From Mesorhabditis belari (taxonomy: Eukaryota > Nematoda > Chromadorea > Rhabditida > Rhabditidae): 64,000 nucleotides of DNA. The stretch lies in contig CAUEEP010000743.1 of the NCBI GenBank assembly GCA_958450365.1, forward strand, positions 3,712,001 through 3,776,000, in the 5' to 3' direction. Made by a program: the position numbers and the translations under genes. Position 1 is the first letter of the stretch, and the number at the start of each line of letters is the position of its first letter. Positions 22,565 through 32,700 of the stretch are shown here, piece by piece. The notes below the pieces were generated by a model. The model was not told where the DNA came from. It saw only the letters and a list, made by a program, of their open reading frames with translations, and did no database searches.

Positions 22565-23030
22565 TCATTTGTAGTGTTGAATTCTGTTTGCACGAATGCA
22601 TGTGAAATTCCTTTTATCTATTTTGGAATAAAAACAAAGCACTAAAGCCTAAAAGTCATGCTAAAAAAGTTTGCGGTGTGAATTAGAGCTGTTTTTAAAG
22701 AGATTGCGAAAAGCTACTATAGTCCTGACGATTCAAGCCGAATTATGCTTGCTTTACGCAATCTTTTAAAGAGCTCTTCCATTGAAAGAACAGTGTGGAT
22801 TATTGTAGCCGAAATTCTCTAAAAACAAAACATTTTAGGCCTCACTCAGTGCTAACTTCGTACACAAGCTGTAGCTCATCAACGCGGCGACTCTCTCCAA
22901 AAAAGGAAAGCTTTCAACATCTTTAAAAATCTATTTACAAATCTCAGATCTAAATTTGAAAGCAAAAAAAATTAAAAATTGACTTGAAAACTTTGCCTAC
23001 AAGTTTAAGATTTCGCAAAAAAAAAATGAT
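22565..23030. other. No gene recognised
   Basis: AT-rich spacer between two inverted-repeat elements; no motif seen. Confidence 0.5.
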
Positions 23031-23032
23031 TA

Positions 23033-23427
23033 CCGTAAATACTGTAATAGTACCCCACCGCCCTCGTACAGTCGGGTAGTCGCAAGAGTTTTTTAGTATT
23101 TCATTTTTTGCAAAGCACCCGTACTTTCAAAAAATGCGTCTTTGGTATCAAAAAATAGCCCTGAATTTCAGCTATTTTTTGATACCAAAGATAATGACGG
23201 TGCGGAGTGTTGCGTAGTCTAGCTTTGAACGAGTTTTTCTCGACATTGGTTTATGCTACAATGCGCGCTTAGGTATCAAAAGATGGCTGAAATTCAGGGC
23301 TATTTTTTTGATAATTGTATTGCTATTGTAGCATAAACCAGTGTCGAGAAAAACTCGTTCAAAGCTCGACTACGCAACACTCCGCACCGTCATTATGGGG
23401 GTGGGGGTACTATTACAGTATTTACGG
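23033..23427. mobile_element. TA-flanked MITE, family A, copy 4
   Basis: CCGTAAATACTG...CAGTATTTACGG between TA sites, long version with the doubled interior as in copy 3 but in opposite relative order. Confidence 0.85.
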
Positions 23428-23855
23428 TACTTTTTATTTTCCTTTACCAAATTTCAATACATTCCTTTTTTTTTTTTCATCTTTTCTCCATGACCATTTT
23501 TCATTTTTCACTTTGTTTCTCGTTTTTATAAAAGATTTCTTTTGTTTAAAAGGTTTATAGCCATAAATGGGTAGATTTTTTTTTGATTAGCTGTAGATTT
23601 TTCTTGATAAACCTTTAGCCATTCACAAATATTTTTGATATTTTCCTTTTTTACAGCAACTTTATTCCCTAAAAAATGAGATCTCTTGATTATTTTTTGC
23701 GCTTTTTTCATTTTGATGTAAATTTCATGTAAATTTTGATGTAAATGAAATGTTTTGAAAGATTTAAATGTAAAGAAATCGACACAGAAAAAAACGTAAA
23801 AATTCTAATAGAAGGCCACTTAAATTTAAGCTATCAAATGGCAAGTGGTAAAACT
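23428..23855. other. No gene recognised
   Basis: AT-rich; short imperfect TTTTGATGTAAAT repeats near 23710. Confidence 0.45.
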
Positions 23856-23859
23856 CGAT

Positions 23860-24445
23860 GGGATAGGCTAATTTCCGCCATTTTATTTGCGCAACAGGGT
23901 CATTTGCGCAACTGGATCGTTTACCCAACTCGCCATAACTTTCTTCTAAGTCGGCCAATCTTTATCATTTTTGGTTTCATTTTGTAGATCTCAATTTTTT
24001 TTTTTGATCTGTTTTTCGCACTCAGGTGTTCCTATTTGCGCAGATCACAAACCTGCTTCCAAATTCCTCTATCCCTTGCTATTATCATCATATGGCATCA
24101 TTATGTCCCGTGATTAGATCTCTCGGCCTTTGCTTGATTCCTCGACGCCGGAGAAGAGCAGGGAGGCCGTGCGGGGGACTGAGGCAGAAGTGTAGTTGTC
24201 GTAGCCGATGATACTCCGATGGCCGGGCTAGGGCGCTCGGAGGGGAACCCACGACTATCCCGCGCCGACGTTGCTTAACTTGGCAGATCGGACGGGATAG
24301 ACCGCAAGCCCTTCCTCTTCTAGGCCCGTAGATCTCAATAAGTGCAACAAAATAAAACCAAAATCATAAAGATTGGCCAACTTCGAAGAAAGTTATGGCG
24401 AGTTGCGACCTAGTTGCGCAAAAAATTTGGCGCAAAGTAGCCTAT
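23860..24445. mobile_element. MITE family B copy split by a SINE
   Basis: GATAGGCTAATTTCCGCC at the left and AAAGTAGCCTATCCCC at the right, with the internal palindrome CGCCATAACTTTCTTC / GAAGAAAGTTATGGCG. The central AAAATGAAACC/GGTTTCATTTTGTAGATC segment is interrupted by the 5S-derived insertion at 23995-24327. Confidence 0.75.
23995..24327 (-). mobile_element. 5S rRNA-derived SINE with target-site duplication
   Basis: Read on the minus strand the insertion starts near 24327, and from 24296 matches 5S rRNA: CCCGTCCGATCTG, then AAGTTAAGCAACG (the 5S box A region), then TAGTCGTGGG and TCCGAGCGCC...GGCC, which correspond to the 5S internal control region with small changes. A body of about 190 bp with no 5S similarity follows, ending in an A-tract (11 T on the + strand, 23995-24005). 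GTAGATCTCAA(T) flanks it on both sides (23984-23995 and 24328-24339), a duplicated target. Box structure, A-tail and direct repeats together identify a SINE of the 5S-headed (SINE3-like) class. It is much GC-richer than its surroundings. Confidence 0.75.
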
Positions 24446-24469
24446 CCCCTCTGGGTTTGCGGGAGATCA

Positions 24470-24545
24470 AGTGCGTTTTGGTGTAATAGTTAGCAAACTC
24501 GCCTGGTAAGCGTAAGGTCTCGGGTTCGAGTCCGCGCAGAAATTT
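24470..24545 (+). pseudogene. tRNA-like relic with TTTTT terminator
   Basis: A box TTTGGTGTAATAGTTAGC, anticodon arm with loop CTGGTAA flanked by CGC/GCG, B box GGGTTCGAGTCC, and TTTTT just after. The acceptor stem does not pair well. Same CTGGTAA loop as the relics at 6522 and 28030. Confidence 0.5.
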
Positions 24546-24949
24546 TTGATCTGCCTTAGTTCCAACTGAGCAGTCTCCAATAGAAGACCTGAAATCGGGA
24601 CTTTTTGAAACTTCTATTTGGAAAGAATAGTAGATTTGGGTCCAGATAGAAATATTTTAGCATTGGCAGTAAAATTTCAAAAAAAATTTTTGATGTGATC
24701 TTCCCGCATGGATTTTTAAAAAAAAATTTTTATGAGATAATAATACTTTATTCAAACGATAAAGGAAGAAACATAGAGAAATGCACAGTGATACTTAATC
24801 ATACAATACATACTGAAATCAATAAGCCAATTATTTAGATAAGAAAAGAATTTCACTTTTAACCCAATCGAAACCGCAGCGTTTTTTCTTTTTTTTCGTC
24901 TACGGACCAAGCCCCTTTTTCACATTTTCGAAGCAGTTTATTTATGGTT

Positions 24950-25400
24950 GGAAAGATGTAAGAGAGCTCCTAACCATTTATTTTTGATGAAGAACGATTT
25001 GGATTTGACTTCAGTACTCAAGACCTCGATTATTGTTCTTATTTTATCGACGACAATATTTTAGTGGGCGAATCTATTAAACATGGAAAAGGAAAACAAA
25101 CTGGCAGGATTTCGATGCAAAATCTTTCAAGCTCTTCCGGCTTCAAATGGGATCGTCAAATTACCGAGGATTCGTGACTACTGGAGTAGCAGGCCTGGAT
25201 TAGGAGGATTTTCCCCATGTCCCACATTATGTCAAGGCAAAATTTGAATCTATTCTTCGCACCCGCGTTTTTGTTATTAGAACTGGATCGGGGATCGGCT
25301 TTATAAGTAAGAGCTATTATGGCACATTTCAAGGCAAAACCAGAGACTCATTGATTCCGGTGTAATTGAAACATTTTTTGCCCACGTAATTTGTAGATCT
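24950..25400 (+). pseudogene. Decayed piggyBac-like transposase fragment
   Basis: Around 25110-25200 a frame reads NGIVKLPRIRDYWSSRPGLG, which resembles the conserved GlvkLPsiRDYWs segment of piggyBac-type transposases (DDE_Tnp_1_7). Stops and frame changes break it on both sides (a shifted frame continues PHVPHYVKAKFESILRTR). Not functional. No TTAA-bounded ends found around it. Confidence 0.4.
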
Positions 25401-25604
25401 GCTCAATTGGAATATACATGTAATGCTGAAAAACCGCAAAAAAGAAAAGGGGGAAGCGAAATTTTTGGTCCGACATTTTCTAAACACTCTTTCTTGTTAA
25501 AAAAACAAAGTAAACATAGACAAATTATATATCAAACGATGCGCAAGAACACGCTCTTTCCAATAGAATAAACTATTTTCTTTTCTTTTTTTACTGTGAA
25601 AAAT

Positions 25605-25667
25605 CTTTTACTGTGAATAAAATACAAATCAACAAACACGACGCTCATTTCTTTTTTACCAACCTAA
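25605..25667. mobile_element. Mariner right-end fragment
   Basis: TTACTGTGAATAAAATACAA...TTACCAACCTAA followed by TA is nearly identical to the right half of the 134-bp element at 53845. No matching left end nearby. Confidence 0.65.
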
Positions 25668-25756
25668 TAGTTTTTAACTATTTTTTATTTTTTTGATTCA
25701 TCATTTGACTTTTATCTACTTTTTTTTGACCGATCAATCTTGAGGGAATGGAAAAT

Positions 25757-26338
25757 TAGACCATCGTCCATCGTCTTCTATTAGACTATTCTATTGGACG
25801 TCCAAAGACCATCATCTTCTATTAGACCATTCTATTAGACGTCCAAAGACCATCGTCCATCGTCTTCTATTAGACCATCGTCCATCGTCTTCTATTAGAC
25901 CATTCTATTAGACGTCCAAAGATCATCGTCTTCTATTAGACCATTCTATTAGACCATCGTCCATCGTCTTCTATTAGACCATCGTCCATCGTCTTCTATT
26001 AGACCATTCTATTAGACGTCCAAAGACCATCATCTTCTATTAGACCATTCTATTAGACGTCCAAAGACCATCGTCCATCGTCTTCTATTAGACCATTCTA
26101 TTAGAGTCAAAGATCATCGTCTTCTATTAGACCATTCTATTAGACGTCCAAAGGTCATCGTCTTCTATTAGACCATTCTATTAGACGTCCAAAGACCATC
26201 GTCTTCTATTAGACCATTCTATTAGACGTCCAAAGATCATCGTCTTCTATTAGACCATTCTATTAGACGTCCAAAGGTCATCGTCTTCTATTAGACCATT
26301 CTATTAGACGTCCAAAGACCATCGTCTTCTATTAGAAT
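25757..26338. repeat. Minisatellite, ~39-bp unit
   Basis: CATCGTCTTCTATTAGACC followed by ATTCTATTAGACGTCCAAAG, about 15 units with deletions and higher-order shuffling. Confidence 0.95.
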
Positions 26339-26339
26339 T

Positions 26340-26775
26340 TTTACGATAATTTATTTTACAAATGATTTCTTTTGTCTATTAGAATTTCGCTAATAAGCTA
26401 AAGCTAAGCTGGAGAAACGAGGCTGACTAAAAAGTGGACTTGTTGAAAAGCTATCGTAATCGATGATTGTAGTCTGTAGAGTGCTCTCTTTCGAGCCATC
26501 TGGGCCATTAAAAGTGAAAAAAGGGGGTTTTATTTAGATCGTTTTTAAAGCAAAATATTAGCTTAATGTGGTTAAAGCTAAAACTGATAATAATTTTGAT
26601 TTTAATTCATTTTTTTTTTATTTGCTTTTTTTTTCATTTTTTTCATTTGCTTTGATTATCTTGAAGCTTAAAAGCAACAATTTAAAAGATTTCTTTACTT
26701 TTTTATGCTAGATTTTGCTATTTTATCAATTTCAAATGTCTTTTTGTCTTTTTCAAATGTCAAATGTCTTTTTTT
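26340..26775. promoter_or_regulatory. Upstream region of FHIP1
   Basis: AT-rich sequence without an exon; expected to hold the promoter and outron of the downstream gene. No specific element recognised. Confidence 0.3.
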
Positions 26776-26781
26776 TTCAGG
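26771..26781 (+). promoter_or_regulatory. Probable spliced-leader acceptor for FHIP1
   Basis: TTTTTTTCAG|GCTTTATG: a consensus acceptor five bases before the start codon with no upstream coding exon, the usual arrangement for nematode trans-splicing. Confidence 0.6.
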
Positions 26782-26785
26782 CTTT

Positions 26786-29700
26786 ATGCCTCCAATGTTG
26801 AGATGGTTGGGTGAAAGACTTGGTGGAGCTCCATCATCACCAACATCCGCTTCACCATCAATCCCTTCCACGAATAGCAGCGCTTATTCAACACCGAGAA
26901 AAGAGGTTCGGCAGATTTTCATTTTAACAAATAAACAATAGATTTGACGAAACTTTAAGCTTAGTCGTAAAAGTAGAATTTGATTACATGTGTCCTGTAG
27001 TGTCCTGTAGTGTCCTGTTGTGTCCTGTTATGTCCTGTTGTGTCCTGTTGTGTCCTGTTGTGTCCTTTTATGTCCTATTGTGTCATGTTGTGTTCTGTTA
27101 TTTCCTGTTGTGTCCTGTTATGTCCTGTTGTGTCCTCTTGTGTCCTGTTGTGTCCTTTTATATCCTGTTGTTCCCTGTTGTATTCATGTGAAAAAAAGAT
27201 TGCCAGTGACATTGTTGATTGTTGTCTTTGATGTGAATCGATTGGGGGAATTAAGCTTTTCAGAATATTGAGGAGAAATTTCCTGCAATCTTTGAAAAGC
27301 TCACATTTCAGGGCGATTGGTCAGCCGCATTCGCCTCGGATCCCACACAATGGGAACGCTCTTTTGAGCAACTTTGGATAAAAGCGGAAAAGTCTAGATT
27401 TTCTTCAAATTTTAATATAATTTTCCTTTTGTAGATGCATTGAGAAAATGGAAAACGATCAAGAACACGAGATTTCTTATGAAGAAGTGAGTGAAATGGT
27501 GAAATAATGACTGAAAGACCTTACTAGATTACAACGTATGTGAGCACATTGAAAGAAATGTGTCAATTGTTGATGATGGAGGTGAATGCACAACCCGAGC
27601 CCGCCATTGGACCAATTCTTGATCGGTTTTAAAAGATTTTCAATGGGAGGGGGAAAAAAAAGGTTTTCAGATTTTTCACGCAACAAATTTTTGAACGAAC
27701 AATGGATTGGGCTATTCAGGTGCCGATCACATATCGATCAGTTTGTCAGGTAAAAATTGGTCATGAAGAGTTGGTCATGAGTTACAAACGTATTTTAGTT
27801 GGCTCTCATTCGAATCTATGACTTGATCGTGAGTGAAAGTCATACTCAGAATCATTGCCTCCTCGTTCACAAGCCTATTTTAATCCCATTGTTGAGGTGA
27901 GGGTTTGAAAATTGAAAGACTATAGTCACCGTAGTTCAACAACTTTAACGACTCTTGTATTTCAAAATTGATCTTTTTTAAACAGTTGACCGGTTCTTTT
28001 ATGGTTTTGAGCCGGGAATACAAAAAAGGACGGGACCGGGATTCGAACCCGAGACCTCTCGACCGCGACCCGCTTACCAAGCGAGCACTTTACCAATGGG
28101 CTATACTAACGTGTGTGCCCGGGCCGCCAGGATGGCTCTTATCCCTTCCTAACCTGTTCTAGAAAATTCTAGCACATTTTTCTAGCAATTCTATTATAGA
28201 CGTATTACGGTGTCTATTGTTGAAGTATTACGGTAGCTACTGTTGAAGTACTACGGTAGCCAATACATAGTTGTTACTAGTTGTTGTAAAACAAAACTAG
28301 ATTTGCTTTAGACTCTTTGAATGGTGTCGAAAAGACACAGGAGCTCGGCAAAGAGCTCGCGGCGCTGAGCCTTCTCCAACTGATAAACACTTCGTTTTGC
28401 TTTTATATCAGGTATTCAACAATCAAGGTTATGGCCTAGCCTGATCGCTGAAAACCCTGTATCCACTATATTCTTGCAGATCTGCACAAAAATGGCTGGC
28501 GATCCAACTCTTTTGCACTTTTTCTTCACTTGTGCCTATGGTGCTGATCAATTCGTCGTCTTTTCCCTTCTCATCAGATTTCTCTACGATCAAGTAAAAG
28601 AATTTTTTACAATTGCCAGTATAGCTCTTTATTGCTGTGGCTTCTCTTAGTTGAATAGCTATCTTTTTTTTAAATCTTGAGATTTCTAGGGATTTCGAAA
28701 GGTGAACAAATTTGGTAACGATTTGAGAAAGATTCTAGAAAGATTCAAGAAAATTCAACAACTCTAACAACAGCAAAAATTTCATTTAATCACTGGAATC
28801 TTTTTTTTGGGAATACTAACAGATTTTTCTTTTTTTGCAAAAAGCATTAACAAAAGTGATTATGAGAATGGGATTGGTTGAAAAGAATGAAATGAAATCA
28901 GAGAAACGTTTTCAGAATGATGTGGGTCAATTGGCAAGAGATGCACTCTTGCTCATTCTATCAGTGTCCTCGAAGAACAAGACTGTTGCAGAATTTGTGG
29001 CATTTAAGGTATGTTGATACGATTTTTTGATTAACTGGTGCAGAATTGTGTCACTATTCGATTTCATTTTAAAAGTATATTTATTCAACACGAATAATGA
29101 ATTATAACATAAAGGAGGAAATTTTTACCCCTAATTACTCCTATTACCCAAATGTTGTTAAGAAAAAAATGGGAAAAAGAAGCAATCTTTCTAGCCGCCG
29201 GGGATCGAACCCTTAACCCACCGACTAGGAGACAAGACTCCTATCCGGTCGGCGACGACAATAGGAGTCTTGTCTCCTAGTCGGCTACGACGGCTACTTT
29301 GAGTCAAAAGTCGATATTGAGCTTCTCTCATAAACCCTTTTTAGTCGTCTTTCTGCCCAGTGCTGGCCACGGGACTCTCCGGGTGTTTCTCGCAGTTGAG
29401 TCGTTTCTTGAGCACTGATGAAATCGATCGCTCATCAACGAGTCCCTTGTATCAACAATCACAAAATGTCATTGACATAGCCGCTCAAGAGGCTTTAACC
29501 GATTTTCACTCGAGTCTCCTCTTTTGCAATGCAGTTGTACAGGTAAAGAAAAATAAAGTCTAGAGTTTTAAAAGACTTTTAGGCTGCTCATCCAGCTGTC
29601 ATCGAGAAAATCGCACAGTTTTTCTATTCTGGTTTTTTAATGTCCGTTGTGAGGCCGGCTTTGTTACAGGTTTAAAGATTTAAAAATCACATTTACCAAG

Positions 29701-32700
29701 TGAGTTTAGGAAGAACGAGAGGGAGCTGCTGCGGCGACTGTTTACTTGCAAATTTGTCTCTCAACAGTCACCGAAGAACCCCTGCTACGAACGATTGTAT
29801 TTACAAGTTTATATTGTAAAGTAAAAAGAGAATTCAGATCCGAATGCTGCTTATTGAAAGAGATGATGAAGATGTTCAGCCGATTATTCAAATCATCATT
29901 TCTAGGATTCAAATAGCTGATCGAGTGCGTTTGAATTTTCATAATTTCATAAAGAAATGATGATTTTTTTCAGCTAGGCACCGTTTCTCTAGCGTTGATT
30001 GATGATTTGATTCAATTGGGTTGTGAGGATGTGATGCTTGTGCTAACGTTTAGACATTTATTACCATTGAGGTTTCTTTTTCTTTTTAAACAAAAACAAA
30101 AAAGTCAAAATCGAACGGGATTCGGGGCTCGAACGGTTGTAGACGTTGTAGTTGTAGACGTTGTAGTTGTAGATGTTGTAGTTGTAGACGTTGTAGTTGT
30201 AGACGTTGTAGTTGTAGACGTTGTAGTTGTAGACGTTGTAGTTGTAAACGTTGTAGTTGTAGACGAACGTGCTCCTGACTGAGCCATAGCGACATCAATC
30301 ACCTCCAAAAGATTTTGCCTCAAAAACGGCTGGTAGAGAATAAATGCTTTTCAGGCATTCAACGCGTGCTTTTCTTTCCCGAGTCCGTGATCGTCTTCAA
30401 GCGATCAAATTGGCGGAAAGGCTTTTAGCCTGCGTGCCGCAATGTGCGTCAAAATATGAAGAAGTGAGAAAGCGATTGGAAAACTTTATAAAAATTGTGA
30501 TAGCTTGCTTCTCAAGTGGCACTGAATTTGTATCTACGAGAAGGGGCAACAATGGTTCAAAAGCGGGTCGCCTCGTGCGCCAAATGGAAATGGAAGTTGG
30601 GGGAAATTTTCATGAATTGATGAAATCTTTGTTTAGATATGATGGAGTTCAACCAAGTCCGCTTCTATTTCGAACTGATTCCGATGAAGAGCCGTCAAAT
30701 TATTCGGTAAGCGAATTGACTACAGCATTGAGCATTGATTTCTGTTTTTCTTTTATGAATTAAAAAGCTTCTTATTTAAGCTAAAAGCTTCTTATTTAAG
30801 CTAAAAGCTTCTTATTTAATCTAAAAGCTTCTTGCTTAAGCTAAAAGCTTAAACAAGAAGCTTGTTAAATTGTTCTTTTAATGTTTTAAGTTTAAAAGAC
30901 TGTAAAGTAGACCTGGGAAATCAATATTTAAAAAGTATCCAACAAAAAAACTGCCATATCTTAGCCAATTTTGCTTCAATCTTTTTAATTTTAATTTCAA
31001 TCGATAGAAAATGAAATCCTGCATCAATTGATATTAAAATCAAAAAGATTTAAGTAAAATTGGCTAAGGTCTGAGGGCTTTCCCGTTGGACAACTATTGA
31101 CGTTCATACCAGGCCTATTGCAAAGTTTCCAGGGATTCACTCGACTTTCCTCTGTTCGCTCTTCAATGTCCTCATCAGCAAGGGGAATCAATCGATATTT
31201 CTCTTCGAAAAGTGCACATATGACAGCGGAAAGGTGAGGATTTTTAAGAGATTCTCTACAAATTACTAGATTTTAGTGGCTTTGAGGGAAAGCTAGCCTC
31301 GTTGGGTGGCTCGGCCGATGGATCCCCGAGAGTCAGCCGATCACCATCGCCTGTCGTTGAAGATTCGGAATTCATCCTACCACCGATCACGTAACAAAAA
31401 AAACTATAAGAGATTTATATTGCATTTAGAATGAGCTCAAAAATGACCTCATCAATGGTTGATTATTTTCAATTGGTTGTTTATGATGACCTTTCTGATG
31501 ATCCTCCTTCATCCCCTGAACGACACAAAAGTAATTCTGATGAGAATTCGTTTTCGAAAACGAATAGAGGATCACCAAAAGATGAAAGGTAAATTAAATA
31601 ATGAAGTAATTTTTTAAAAATGAATTGATTACTTGAAGTAAAATTGGCTAAGATCTGAGACTTTCCCGTTGGACAACTATTGACGTTCATACTATTGCAA
31701 AGTTTAGATCCGAAGCCGAATCTTCAGCACGAGGCTTTGATACAGATGCTGAAATGGCTCGTTCATTTGTGCTTTCTGGTTTTGGGGAAGTTGAGGTGAT
31801 GAGAATTATCTAGATTGTTAGTCAAATTTTTGTTATCAAAGAATTTTTTTTCACTTTAGGACTTGGATACTTTCATGAGTCTACTTGATCGTCGCTCGAT
31901 TAACCCAAAGAGAATGGCTGGTGTGCCTGAAAATTTAGCCTTTATCGATAGCAAGGTAGATTTAAAAGAAAGAAAAGGAAAGTAAAGGAAAGTGAATTTG
32001 TAGATTCAATATATGAGAGAATTGGCCGGATGAAGGAGGTGGTGAAGAGAAAAATGAAAGAGTGGTAGAGATTGAAGCAGAGGCACCAAATGGAGATGAA
32101 CCGCTTCGTGGGCAGCCGATTGAAGAAGGGACAGGTAGTCGAAGATTGGGGAAATTGAAAGCTTGAAAAAGAAAATGTTTCAGACAGTGGATTGTTCTTG
32201 AATATCTTATTTGATCAACTTGATGCAATGTGTGGACATGGATTGCCGTATAATATTCAAGTAAGAAAAGAAAATGAAAATCGAAACCCTATCTCTTCTA
32301 GCTTGCTCGTGTCTTGTCCTCGCTGGCCACTTATCCACACCCGATTCTAGTCACTTTTCTATTCAATTACAACGACAATTTGGATACAAAGGAGCCACGT
32401 TTGATAGAGGTGCTTGAATCCTATGCTGTGCTGTGCTGTTCTTAAACAGTTCTTAAATAGTTCTTAAACAGAAATTTAGATTCTCGAGTCTTTGAAAGAA
32501 AGATTAGATGCTTATACGCAAACAGTTGAAGGAGTCGACGTTTTTGTTGGACGAGCAGTTCGGCAATTGAATAGTCGAGCTGGTAGAATGGGGCGTCAGG
32601 TAATAAAAGTGATTTGAGACTATACGGGTTGAGGGCCAGTGGGTGAAAGTATCGATAAGTATTGATAAACTGATTATCGACAAGCTTATTGATAAGTATT

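Noticed and set aside
25757..26338. Regular repeats resembling a CRISPR array
   Set aside because: Units are contiguous variants without unique spacers, in a eukaryotic genome; it is a minisatellite. The same applies to 11583-11985 and 53100-53505.
28861..28915. 5' extension of FHIP1 exon 9 (MRMGLVEKNEMKSEKRFQ)
   Set aside because: Open, but the family alignment runs straight from FLYDQ to NDVGQLARDALLL, and CGTTTTCAG at 28915 is a strong in-phase acceptor.
30470..30512. Possible 43-bp intron in FHIP1 exon 15 (GTGAGAAAG...GATAG)
   Set aside because: Splicing it shifts to a frame that soon stops; the unspliced frame stays open to the donor at 30707 and ends in SDEEPSNYS, in phase with exon 16.
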